Notes under the pieces: generated by a model
Seen by the model: the letters and a program-made list of their open reading frames with translations, nothing else
Databases searched by the model: none
What the model was told of the DNA's origin: nothing
Shown here: positions 1 to 7,341 of the stretch, piece after piece
Layout of the letters: every line of letters begins with the position of its first letter
Position numbering within the stretch: position 1 is the first letter of the stretch
Position numbers and translations under genes: made by a program
Assembly: GCA_017397885.1 (NCBI GenBank)
Contig: JAFQHQ010000117.1
Coordinates: forward strand, 1-56,936
From: Clostridia bacterium
GTDB lineage: Bacteria > Bacillota > Clostridia > UMGS1810
Length of the DNA stretch: 56,936 nucleotides
Reading direction: 5' to 3'

Positions 1-139
1 CCTTCCGCTGCCGGTGGCAGATGAAGGAAGGCGTGGAGAATCGCCGCGGTCGAAAGTAAAGCGTGTGCCCCTTGTGGGTGCATGCTTTATTTCGGGCACC
101 GCAAGTGTCAACGCATGCGATGGTGCCTAAGCACCATCG
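1..139. repeat. Hairpin-rich ~139-bp repeat, copy 1 (left part cut by window edge)
   Basis: Nearly the same sequence recurs at 2239-2376 in the same orientation. It folds into successive hairpins: a CCTTCC/GGAAGG stem with an inner CTGCC-GGT-GGCAG stem, a second stem near 61-117, and a perfect CGATGGTGC-CTAA-GCACCATCG hairpin at 118-139. The 5' arm of the second hairpin differs from copy 2, so the long perfect stem seen there is not preserved here. In copy 2 the first stem extends further left (from 2230), so this copy very probably continues beyond the window. No coding potential is evident. It could be a structured RNA or a REP/MITE-like DNA repeat; I do not recognise a named family. Confidence 0.8.
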
Positions 140-210
140 AGAAATTGATGTTTTTATGTAAGTTGAAAAGAATCAAATTAAAATTCAAGCCCGGCACGGG
201 GAGCCAAAAC

Positions 211-240
211 AAAAATCCTGTCGAAAGATAGGATTTTTTG
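211..240 (+). terminator. Terminator-like hairpin with GAAA tetraloop
   Basis: An 11-bp stem (212-222 with 227-237, including one G-T pair) closes on a GAAA tetraloop at 223-226 and runs into a T6 tract. It has the form of a rho-independent terminator reading rightward. No gene ends just upstream inside the window, so it may terminate transcription entering from the left or from the repeat at 1-139. Confidence 0.6.
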
Positions 241-246
241 TTTTGT

Positions 247-344
247 ATTATTCATTTTTCATTATTCAATATTCATCATTCATTAGGTTCGACAGGATTT
301 TTTAATGAATATTGAATGATGAAGCCGCTTCGCTAATGAATAAT
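247..344. repeat. AT-rich inverted repeat built on TTCATTATTCAATATTCAT units
   Basis: Arms at 258-278 and 303-323 are imperfect reverse complements built from ATTCAATATTCAT-type words. An outer ATTATTCAT/ATGAATAAT pair at 247-255 and 336-344 extends the structure. The central part contains TTCGACAGGATTTTTT, echoing the terminator stem just upstream. This is simple-sequence palindromic intergenic DNA, non-coding, possibly a MITE remnant. There is nothing else of note between it and the promoter at 488. Confidence 0.55.
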
Positions 345-414
345 TATAATTATTGTAGTTTTGTTTAGGCAAGATACTGATTTTAATTCCCTCGAATTCG
401 GGGGATTATATGTT

Positions 415-439
415 GCATCTAAACCATTCGACTCTTCCA
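415..439. repeat. 25-bp direct repeat, left copy
   Basis: The 25-nt word starting GCATCTAAACCATTCG and ending CTCTTCCA recurs at 2088-2112 with one mismatch (A/G). The two copies bracket the nuclease-like gene exactly: one lies about 100 bp before its start codon, the other 13 bp after its stop. The CCA-type end recalls a tRNA 3' end, as left by site-specific integration. However, the T-arm consensus is not intact and no full tRNA could be built around either copy. Confidence 0.7.
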
Positions 440-442
440 TAG

Positions 443-482
443 AAACCGAATGATTCAGATGACAATCTAGGTCATTCGGTTT
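443..482. other. Inverted repeat AAACCGAATGA / TCATTCGGTTT
   Basis: Perfect 11-bp arms at 443-453 and 472-482 are separated by 18 bp. The structure ends six bases before the -35 box of the following promoter. It could be a terminator for leftward or incoming transcription, or an operator for the nuclease-like gene. No long T-tract follows directly. Confidence 0.6.
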
Positions 483-487
483 ATCTT

Positions 488-516
488 TTGACAATTTGTG
501 ATTATTATGATATAAT
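488..516 (+). promoter_or_regulatory. Perfect consensus sigma-A promoter for the nuclease-like gene
   Basis: TTGACA at 488-493 and TATAAT at 511-516 are separated by exactly 17 bp. The predicted transcription start near 522-524 coincides with the ribosome binding site GAGGTGG at 523-529. The mRNA leader would therefore be only about 13 nt, with the Shine-Dalgarno at its very 5' end. Confidence 0.85.
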
Positions 517-535
517 ATTTTCGAGGTGGTATAAT

Positions 536-2074
536 ATGGATTTTATTAAATTTGTTGAACAAATCCCCAATATTACAATAGCAAAACGAGTTGCATCAGC
601 TTATGTTGCCGATTACAGACGATTAGAACTTGATGAAATTAAAGATTTTTTAAAGAAAACGGCTAAACAATATACCTCTTTTGAAAATATTAGTAATAGA
701 TTAGAAGAAATTAAACTTGATTCAAATCGTGCAGTAAGGATTATTGCACCAATTTTATTGCGTGATTATTTGTTAAATCAAGATGATTTTATTTCATCTA
801 CCAAAGATACTGACTCTGCGGTTTTAAACTATGAAAAATCTATTGTTGATGAATCAAACAATTTTGATGAAAGCAAGATATCAAAAGATTTTGCATTGTT
901 TAAGCATATGATAGATGCTGCATGGGCACACAATGACGATATTTCTGTTGATGAGAAAAATCTGTTGGAAACATTAAGAAAATATCTTTCAATTTCTATT
1001 AAAGAGTTTCATATGCTTGAAGCTAAATCAGGAAGATTCCCGATGCCTGAAAATGCTTTACATACCTATGATGATATAGAAGACGCAAGAAAAGTATTAC
1101 AGTCAAAGGGTTTAATTGTGGCGATAAAGAACTCTGATGGAGTTATGTGTGATATGATACCTGATGATATAGCTCAATGTATTAGAAAATATTATAATAT
1201 TGAAATACGAGCATACGGTTATGAGAAACTTGTTGATTGTGTAATTAAGAAAACAAAAAAACAGTATCTTATTGATATCGTAAATAAAGCAAGTCAATAT
1301 TTTTCAAAGGCTAAAATTGAAATATCAAATAATCCTACTGTAAACGAATTAAAAGACATTATCTTGAAATCTATACAACCTTCTAATTTAATTGGTGGAT
1401 TTTCACCCAGAGATGGTCTTGATGTCACAATGTTGTCTGCGTGGTGCGGTGATATAGGGCTAAATGTATCGGGCAATAAAGTTGCGTTAATTGATAGAAT
1501 TCTCGAATACTATGATTCAATGAGAAGAATAGAAATTAAAACTGAAGATGAAAGGGAAAAACTTATTGCATTTTATAATCAACTTGCAAATAGAGATTTG
1601 AAAAATTTGAGAGCAAATAATATTATTGAAAAAGATTTACAATGTGAACATTTATTTGAAGATGCAACGAATTATTTGTTTGAAAAAATGTTATTAAATA
1701 AGCCGTTGACTTTGACTGGTTCAGAACATCCGGATGGGAAATTGTCCTTTAAAGATAAGTATATCATGTGGGATAATAAATCAAAGGAAACAGCGGTGAA
1801 TTTAAAAGATCACATTCAGCAGTTTGAAAGATACATAAAAACATCAGATAAAGATGTAACTGTGTTTATGGTAATTGCCCCTGATTTTACACCTCAAAGC
1901 GTACAAGAATGTGTTGATTTTTCTTTGAACAATGACACACAAATTCTATTGATTACTGCTGAGGAATTAAAGACAGTGGCAGAAACCTGGACAAAGAAAC
2001 ATCCTGGGGAAATATTTAATTTAGGGTATTTCAAACAGAATGGTAGATTTGATATAAAACTACTAAATTTATGA
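536..2074 (+). CDS. SAP-domain / PD-(D/E)XK nuclease-like protein
   Basis: A 512-residue protein. I place the start at ATG 536, because GAGGTGG lies 6 nt upstream; a longer frame from 488 would begin inside the -35 box. Three parts are visible: a helical N-terminal region with a TerB-like acidic helical stretch (about residues 118-168); a SAP-type DNA-binding motif (about 298-330, with the core residues L-x2-WC-x3-GL-x2-SGNK-x2-LI-x-RIL); and a C-terminal PD-(D/E)XK-like core with HPDG (PD at 399-400) followed by WDNKSKE (D413-N-K415). Those are the three classical catalytic positions. SAP modules usually bind DNA, so a DNA-cleaving or DNA-repair role is inferred. No methyltransferase or partner gene is adjacent. 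The gene is bracketed by direct repeats and is much more AT-rich than its neighbours, suggesting a transferred cargo gene. A stand-alone anti-phage nuclease is plausible but unproven. Confidence 0.75.
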   Translation: MDFIKFVEQIPNITIAKRVASAYVADYRRLELDEIKDFLKKTAKQYTSFENISNRLEEIKLDSNRAVRIIAPILLRDYLLNQDDFISSTKDTDSAVLNYEKSIVDESNNFDESKISKDFALFKHMIDAAWAHNDDISVDEKNLLETLRKYLSISIKEFHMLEAKSGRFPMPENALHTYDDIEDARKVLQSKGLIVAIKNSDGVMCDMIPDDIAQCIRKYYNIEIRAYGYEKLVDCVIKKTKKQYLIDIVNKASQYFSKAKIEISNNPTVNELKDIILKSIQPSNLIGGFSPRDGLDVTMLSAWCGDIGLNVSGNKVALIDRILEYYDSMRRIEIKTEDEREKLIAFYNQLANRDLKNLRANNIIEKDLQCEHLFEDATNYLFEKMLLNKPLTLTGSEHPDGKLSFKDKYIMWDNKSKETAVNLKDHIQQFERYIKTSDKDVTVFMVIAPDFTPQSVQECVDFSLNNDTQILLITAEELKTVAETWTKKHPGEIFNLGYFKQNGRFDIKLLNL

Positions 2075-2087
2075 GAAGAGAAGAGTG

Positions 2088-2112
2088 GCATCTAAACCAT
2101 TCGGCTCTTCCA
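2088..2112. repeat. 25-bp direct repeat, right copy
   Basis: Matches 415-439 with a single A/G difference. It lies directly after the stop codon of the nuclease-like gene and just before its terminator, so the two copies delimit a ~1.7-kb segment containing the promoter, gene and stop. Confidence 0.7.
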
Positions 2113-2118
2113 AAAAAG

Positions 2119-2148
2119 TAGACCACAATGTGTGGTCTATTTTTTTTT
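2119..2148 (+). terminator. Intrinsic terminator of the nuclease-like gene
   Basis: A perfect AGACCACA / TGTGGTCT stem with an ATG loop is followed by A and nine Ts. It lies 45 bp after the stop codon of the upstream gene. The gene is thus a self-contained monocistronic unit with its own promoter and terminator. Confidence 0.9.
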
Positions 2149-2151
2149 GAC

Positions 2152-2228
2152 TGCTCATGCATGGCATGAGCAAGAGGCATCATGATTAATAGTCTTAGTT
2201 TTCTTCCGATTGAGCTACGAAGTCGGGA
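2152..2228 (-). other. Hairpin plus short tRNA-like remnant
   Basis: TGCTCATGC-ATG-GCATGAGCA (2152-2172) is a perfect 9-bp hairpin. On the minus strand the following stretch (about 2228 down to 2180) contains GTAGCTCAATCGG, a typical tRNA D-arm sequence, and then GACTATTAATC, which resembles a tRNA-Asn anticodon loop. No T-arm (GTTCRA) or matching 3' acceptor strand is present, so this is at best a decayed tRNA fragment. It may also be chance similarity. Confidence 0.3.
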
Positions 2229-2238
2229 GTTCTCCACG

Positions 2239-2376
2239 CCTTCCGCTGCCGGTGACAGATGAAGGAAGGCGCGGAGAATCGCCGCGGTCGAAAGTAAAGC
2301 GTTGACACTTGCGGGTGCATGCTTTATTTCGGGCACCGCAAGTGTCAACGCATGCGATGGTGCCTAGGAGCCATCG
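2239..2376. repeat. Hairpin-rich ~139-bp repeat, copy 2
   Basis: Direct repeat of 1-139. Stem 1 extends from 2230 (TTCTCCACGCCTTCC) to 2278 (GGAAGGCGCGGAGAA). Stem 2 is a long, nearly perfect hairpin from GTTGACACTTGCGG to CCGCAAGTGTCAAC, ending at 2350. Stem 3 is CGATGG...CCATCG, ending at 2376. Together with copy 1 it brackets the nuclease-like gene. From 2377 to the end of the methyltransferase gene at 2481 I see nothing recognisable. Confidence 0.8.
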
Positions 2377-2480
2377 TAAAATTGGTGGTTTATACTATGA
2401 TTTATGTTAATGCTTACGCCCCGAGGTATGAATCTTATATGTTTTTTGTGCAAGAAATTGGATGAAGCCACATATCGAAA

Positions 2481-3035
2481 TCAGTTGTTAGCTGTTATGA
2501 TAACGGTAATGGGCGGATTATTGGGTCTGTTTAAAAAGTCATGTGACAAAACGGTATATTTTTTGTGATCAATTTTTGAAAGAAAACCCATAACAGCATT
2601 TTTTTCTTCGGTGCCGGAATTTTTTCCATAGTATACGGTTACGGAAACAAAGCCGTCATCAGACAGTAGTTCCAAAGATTTTTCTATGGCAACGGTTGTT
2701 GTTTCGGCTTTTGTGTGAATGCTGTGATCGCTTCCGGGAAGATAACCCAGGTTAAATATGACGGCATTTACTTTGTCTTTTACATACAAATCCATGTTAG
2801 AATGGGAATCTAAAATTATCTCCGCATTGGAGATTTTGTTTTGTTCGAGCAGTTTTTTTGTTGATTTAACAGCCGTTTCCTGAATGTCAAAAGCAAAAAC
2901 CTTCCCGTCTTTACCCACGGATTTACATAGTTTCATAGTGTCATTGCCGTTGCCTGCCGTAGCATCAATGGCAACAGAGCCCGGTTTTATGTATGTTTCA
3001 ATAAAATAGTCGGTAATGTTTTGTGGTTGAATCAT
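2481..3035 (-). CDS. mnmM: tRNA (mnm5s2U34) methyltransferase, MnmM/YtqB family
   Basis: A 184-residue class I SAM-dependent methyltransferase. Motif I is DATAGNGNDT (24-33), an acidic residue ends beta-2 (FDIQ, about 49-52), and the family-specific NLGYLPG (96-102) and NNPP near the C-terminus are present. These features are characteristic of the YtqB family. Its characterised members methylate nm5s2U at the tRNA wobble position to mnm5s2U in Gram-positives that lack MnmC. I choose the ATG at 3035 because AAGGAG lies about 8 nt upstream; an earlier start at 3074 has no comparable site. The length is normal for the family. It is monocistronic and divergent from the zinc-ribbon gene. Confidence 0.87.
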   Translation of the reverse strand: MIQPQNITDYFIETYIKPGSVAIDATAGNGNDTMKLCKSVGKDGKVFAFDIQETAVKSTKKLLEQNKISNAEIILDSHSNMDLYVKDKVNAVIFNLGYLPGSDHSIHTKAETTTVAIEKSLELLSDDGFVSVTVYYGKNSGTEEKNAVMGFLSKIDHKKYTVLSHDFLNRPNNPPITVIITANN

Positions 3036-3231
3036 GATTTTTCTCCTTGCGATATAAGCCTTAACATCCAACACTGAAGATGCTTCAAACGAAATTTTTT
3101 ATTGCCGTATTCAGTGTTAGTGGGGTTATTATACTATATTATTGTCGGTTTTTCAAGGGGTATGGATACAAAGGAATATGAACGCAACGTGTTTCATATA
3201 ATAAAATTGTGTTACAAACAATTGTTCTACT

Positions 3232-3260
3232 TGACAACGGCGTTCAATTGTTATATTATA
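3232..3260 (+). promoter_or_regulatory. Promoter of the zinc-ribbon membrane protein gene
   Basis: TTGACA (3232-3237), a 17-bp spacer, and TATTAT (3255-3260), 46 bp before the start codon at 3306. The region 3075-3231 between the divergent genes shows nothing else identifiable. Confidence 0.75.
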
Positions 3261-3305
3261 TAATTAAGTTTACATTGAATTATTAGGATAAAAGGAGATG
3301 CAATT

Positions 3306-5354
3306 ATGTTTTGTAAAAACTGCGGTAATAACATAGCCGACGGACAAGTTTTTTGTCCTGTTTGCGGAACCCGTGCAGAAGAAGCGGCAGCACCTGCCGA
3401 TAATGCCGGCTTTCAACCTGCGTCAAACGGTTTCTCGGCCCCTTCCGATCTTGGCGAAAATGATGGAGCATTTGGAGGTCAGGTGAACGAAGTTCCTTCA
3501 CAGGAACCTGCATTTCAGCAGGCTCAACCTTCCTATGAAGCACCTGCTCAGCAGCCTGTAATGCAACAGCAAGCACCGCAGGAGGCTTATCAAAATGTTG
3601 AGTCACCTGCATTTCATAGTGAACAGCAGGATTCGGCAAATTTTGGTACATATCCCGATTTTGTTGGTGGTGTAGCTCCTGCACCTGTTCCTGTTAAGAA
3701 AAAATCTAATAAAATGAAAATCATTTTTTCATCAATTGCAATTGTTCTTGTAATTACAATTGTTGCAGGCGTAATTTTCTGGGATGATATAGCCTTTAAA
3801 TTTGCTTCCGATGAAGAAAGATTCCAGACAGTTCAGTCGGGTTCTGTTGAAAAACTTGCAGGCTCGGTTGCGGGCACAGTGGGCGTTGTTGAAGATTTTT
3901 CCGAACTTCTCACAGCACTTGGCAATGGCGGTCAAATCAGCAAAGACAACTTCTTCATGGGCATGAACGGTGCCGGTATTGTAGTGAGCCTTGGTGAAGA
4001 TCTCAAGAGCGAGATGGCGGGAGATGCAGCTTTTGCTATTGATTGGCTCGACTCGGCAGGTATTAACGGAGAGCTTGTTGTAGATACAAATGCTGTTGGT
4101 ATTAATTATGGTGTTAGTCTTAACTCGGTTGACATTGCAACAGCTCAGTGTGCAATTGAAACAGAATCCGGTGATGTGTATTTTACATCTCCCGAAGTGT
4201 TTGAAAAATCAATTAAAGTTGAAAATGTTGTTGATATGAGCGAACTTAGCGGTGTTGCAAGAGAACTTGAACCCGTTATGCAGATGTTTGCGGCAATGCC
4301 CGATGAAAAGGTTATTGAATCTTTGATTGTTGCATATACAAACTGTGTTGTGTCATCACTTGACGGTGTTAAAGAAGGCTCCGAAACAGTTCAGGTTAAC
4401 GGTGTTTCTCAGAAGCAGACTGTATATACAGTTAAAATTAATGAAGATGATATAATTAACATCTGCAAGGCTGTTTTGAAAAAAGCTCAGAATGATGAAA
4501 AGTTTAAAAAGGTTCTTATAGATTTAGTCAAAGTATCTCTTTCCGCCGGATATGAAGGTGGCGACGAAGATATGTATGAAGATACAATTAAAGAATTCGA
4601 AGAGAACTATGATATGGGTATTGAACAAGCAATCATGATGCTCAGCTCACCTCAGATCAGAGAAGAATTGCCCGAATTTGACATTGATTTCAAACTCTAT
4701 GCAATGGACAGAGAAGCAACAGGCTTCTCCATCAGTGCAGAAGATTTTGAATTCTCATACAAAAATGTTGAGTCCGGAAGCAAGGTTGCAACAGAATTTA
4801 TGATTGAAACTCCCGACGGTGGTTTTGGTTTCTCAGGAAACGGAACCAAAAAAGGCGGAAAAGTTGACGGAACATATGCAATCAGCTTTGATGACGGTTC
4901 AATTGGCGGAGATCTTGTTCAGATCACAACCAAGGCTCTTGATACCGAAAAGCTTTTCGAAGGCGATCTCGTTGGCACAATCAACATTGCTTTTGGCGAA
5001 GATGTTAAAATGATGGGCTCAATGCTTGGTGATTTGGCGAACTTTGTGGACTATAACATTTCTCTTACCGGCAAAGCCGAAGGCAAAAACGGTCATAGCT
5101 TCGATGTTTCACTTAATAACGGTGATGAGCTTTATGTTGGTTTGAAGATTACAACTAAGAAAGACAAGAATCAAAAGGTTAACATTCCCAAAGAAGGCGA
5201 ATATGTAGTAATTGAAGATGAGTATGATTTTGAAGAGGTTGCTCAGTCTATTGCTAACTTTGATGGTTTATTCGATAAACTTGAAGAAGCAGGATTGCCT
5301 TCAATGTTTGTAAATTACATGGAAGAAGAAGTTGAAAGAGCAATGGGTTATTAA
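3306..5354 (+). CDS. Zinc-ribbon, single-pass membrane protein with large extracytoplasmic domain
   Basis: A 682-residue protein with AAAGGAG ten nt before its ATG. An N-terminal zinc ribbon (C3, C6, C17, C20) is followed by a Pro/Gln/Ala-rich disordered linker (about 25-130), a KKKSNK basic stop and one membrane span (about 138-159). An acidic domain of more than 500 residues follows. The layout matches the common Firmicutes class of zinc_ribbon_2-domain membrane proteins, with the ribbon in the cytoplasm and the long domain outside. The outer domain has repeated beta-rich stretches (DFEFSYKN, GGKVDGTYAIS), suggesting a beta-sandwich or lipid-transport-like fold, but I do not recognise the family. 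Function unknown. It is monocistronic, with its own promoter and a terminator at 5389. Confidence 0.8.
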   Translation: MFCKNCGNNIADGQVFCPVCGTRAEEAAAPADNAGFQPASNGFSAPSDLGENDGAFGGQVNEVPSQEPAFQQAQPSYEAPAQQPVMQQQAPQEAYQNVESPAFHSEQQDSANFGTYPDFVGGVAPAPVPVKKKSNKMKIIFSSIAIVLVITIVAGVIFWDDIAFKFASDEERFQTVQSGSVEKLAGSVAGTVGVVEDFSELLTALGNGGQISKDNFFMGMNGAGIVVSLGEDLKSEMAGDAAFAIDWLDSAGINGELVVDTNAVGINYGVSLNSVDIATAQCAIETESGDVYFTSPEVFEKSIKVENVVDMSELSGVARELEPVMQMFAAMPDEKVIESLIVAYTNCVVSSLDGVKEGSETVQVNGVSQKQTVYTVKINEDDIINICKAVLKKAQNDEKFKKVLIDLVKVSLSAGYEGGDEDMYEDTIKEFEENYDMGIEQAIMMLSSPQIREELPEFDIDFKLYAMDREATGFSISAEDFEFSYKNVESGSKVATEFMIETPDGGFGFSGNGTKKGGKVDGTYAISFDDGSIGGDLVQITTKALDTEKLFEGDLVGTINIAFGEDVKMMGSMLGDLANFVDYNISLTGKAEGKNGHSFDVSLNNGDELYVGLKITTKKDKNQKVNIPKEGEYVVIEDEYDFEEVAQSIANFDGLFDKLEEAGLPSMFVNYMEEEVERAMGY

Positions 5355-5388
5355 TAACCGATAAGGTAATTATATTGCTGATAAACTT

Positions 5389-5418
5389 AAAGGGGACATT
5401 TGAATGTCCCCTTTATTT
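5389..5418 (+). terminator. Intrinsic terminator after the zinc-ribbon gene
   Basis: A perfect 12-bp palindrome, AAAGGGGACATT / AATGTCCCCTTT, with a very short centre is followed by ATTTAT. It lies 35 bp after the stop codon and separates this gene from the ABC transporter operon, whose own promoter is not obvious. Partial read-through may feed that operon. Confidence 0.8.
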
Positions 5419-5434
5419 ATAACGGGAGATTTTT

Positions 5435-6097
5435 ATGGAAGTAAGAAAAATCAAAAAATCCTACGGAAGAAAACAAGTTCTTCTTGATGTGAGCTTTAAG
5501 GCTCAAAAAGGACAGTGCATAGGAATACTTGGCGGAAACGGAAGTGGAAAGTCAACACTTTTAAGTATTCTTGCGGGGGTTCAACGCTGTGGAGGCGGAG
5601 AGTTTTTGTACGAGGAAACCAACATGCTCAAAAACAGCTCCCTGCGTGTAAAAAAGGTTGGTTATGTGCCTCAAAGCACCCCTCTTTTGGAAGAACTCAC
5701 CGCCTATGATAACCTACGTTTGTGGTATGAAAAGGATGACATGAAAAACGAGCTTGCCACCGGTGTGCTTGCAATGCTTGGAATAAATGAGTTTCTCAAA
5801 ATACCTGTCAAAAAGATGTCCGGTGGAATGAAAAAAAGACTTTCCATTGGTTGTGCGGTTGCTCACAGACCCGAAATACTTCTTCTTGATGAGCCCAGTG
5901 CTGCTCTTGATTTGCTATGCAAGGAGCGGATTTACAACTATATGAAAGATTTTAAAAATCTTGGAGGAACAGTTATTCTTGCAACTCACGATTTGCAGGA
6001 ACTTCCTCTTTGTGATGAACTTTACATTTTGAAAAACGGAGTCCTCACTCCATACACTTTTGACGGGAATATTCACAGATTGGCAGGAAGCTTATGA
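5435..6097 (+). CDS. ABC transporter ATP-binding protein
   Basis: A 220-residue nucleotide-binding subunit. It has Walker A GGNGSGKST (33-41), a Q-loop at Q80, the signature MSGGMKK (128-134), Walker B ILLLDEP with catalytic E153, and an H-loop histidine at 185. The start ATG follows GGGAG by 6 nt. The stop overlaps the start of the next gene (ATGA), so the three genes are translationally coupled and form one operon with two ABC-2-type permeases. This arrangement is typical of drug, lantibiotic or lipid exporters. The substrate cannot be told from the sequence. Confidence 0.93.
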   Translation: MEVRKIKKSYGRKQVLLDVSFKAQKGQCIGILGGNGSGKSTLLSILAGVQRCGGGEFLYEETNMLKNSSLRVKKVGYVPQSTPLLEELTAYDNLRLWYEKDDMKNELATGVLAMLGINEFLKIPVKKMSGGMKKRLSIGCAVAHRPEILLLDEPSAALDLLCKERIYNYMKDFKNLGGTVILATHDLQELPLCDELYILKNGVLTPYTFDGNIHRLAGSL

Positions 6098-7341
6098 GTA
6101 TGCGAAAAAAATATTTTTCTTTGCAGTTAAAAAGAAATATAAAGCTTTACCCCACTATTTTAATTGTTACGGTTATAACCATGTGTGTACTTGCGCTTGG
6201 GGTGTATCTCATTGTTTCGGAAACAATAGGAACTGAAGACAATCAAAAAATACGTGTGGGTGTTGTGGGTAATCTTGAAGATACCACACTTGGAGTGGGT
6301 ATTGAAGCCATAAAAAACATTGACAGTTCCAGATTTACCATAGAAATCCGGGAAATGAGCCGTAAGGAAGCTGAAAAAGCTTTGCTTAACGGCGAAATTC
6401 ACGGATTTATGGATATTCCCGACGGTTTTATTGAAGGAGTTATGCGTGGTGACAATTATCCGGCAACATATGTGGTAAAAAAGGGCGCAATGAATTTTGG
6501 GTCAATCATCACCGGTGAAATTGCTGATGCAGTGTCTGACTGGGTAATAAAAAGTCAAAGCAGCATTTACAGTATGCACAGCCTGGCAAGAGACCATGGT
6601 ATAACCAAGGGGATGGGTGCCAAAAACCGTCAGCTGAACATGGAATACATTGGTCTTGTGCTAAGCAGGGACGAAATTTATAACATTGAAACCACCGGTG
6701 TTGCCGATGATTTGGGGATTGGTGCATACTATTTGTGTGCTTTGATTGTTCTCATGCTCATGTTTTGGGGCATATCGTGTTTCAGTATTTTTGCTTCGAA
6801 AGACATGCCGCTTTCAAAGTTGTTGGCATCGAGAGGCATAAGGCCTATGCATCAGGTTTTTTGTGAGTTTTTGTCCTTTGGGGCAATAACCATGATTACC
6901 GTTGCGATTTTTGCGGCGGTGTTTTCGATAGTTTTATCAAATGTTAACATCGTCGGCATAGAAGAAATCGGTACACCGGGAGTTTTTGACGTTATTGTTT
7001 TTGTATTGAAAATGCTTATTCCGGTAATGATGATTTGTTCCATGCATGTGTTTGTATATGAAGCAGTTCCAAACAGTGTCGGTGCTGTGCTGTTGCAGTT
7101 TCTTATATCCGTCGGACTGGGATATCTTTGCGGATGTTTTTATCCGAACTATTTCTTCCCGGAAAGCATTCAGAATATGGCATCATATTTGCCGACGGGA
7201 TTAGGATTCTCGTATTTGAGGAAATGCCTTTCAGATTCGGACACAACAAAGGAACTCATTATCATGTGTGCATATTGTATCGCTTTTGTAACAGGTTCGG
7301 GATTTTTGAGAAAATATAAAGTGACGGGAGACAGTCAATGA
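6094..7341 (+). CDS. ABC-2 type permease, first subunit
   Basis: A 415-residue membrane protein with the ABC-2 permease layout: one N-terminal span (about 17-40), an extracytoplasmic loop of roughly 165 residues, then five to six membrane spans from about residue 210 to the C-terminus. The loop includes the TIEIREMSRKEAEKALLNGE stretch typical of the YhgE/DrrB-like extracellular domain. It overlaps the ATPase gene by 4 nt and the next permease by 4 nt. With the second permease it probably forms a heterodimeric channel driven by the upstream ATPase. Export of a small molecule, peptide or lipid is inferred. Confidence 0.85.
   Translation: MSMRKKYFSLQLKRNIKLYPTILIVTVITMCVLALGVYLIVSETIGTEDNQKIRVGVVGNLEDTTLGVGIEAIKNIDSSRFTIEIREMSRKEAEKALLNGEIHGFMDIPDGFIEGVMRGDNYPATYVVKKGAMNFGSIITGEIADAVSDWVIKSQSSIYSMHSLARDHGITKGMGAKNRQLNMEYIGLVLSRDEIYNIETTGVADDLGIGAYYLCALIVLMLMFWGISCFSIFASKDMPLSKLLASRGIRPMHQVFCEFLSFGAITMITVAIFAAVFSIVLSNVNIVGIEEIGTPGVFDVIVFVLKMLIPVMMICSMHVFVYEAVPNSVGAVLLQFLISVGLGYLCGCFYPNYFFPESIQNMASYLPTGLGFSYLRKCLSDSDTTKELIIMCAYCIAFVTGSGFLRKYKVTGDSQ

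Noticed and set aside
2180-2260. An intact tRNA gene
   Set aside because: Only D-arm- and anticodon-like words are present; no T-arm and no acceptor pairing, so only a possible remnant is reported.
2031-2348. 105-codon minus-strand frame over the terminator, tRNA-like stretch and repeat
   Set aside because: It translates the hairpin repeat and the terminator; no ribosome site. Spurious frames of this kind commonly arise over repeats.
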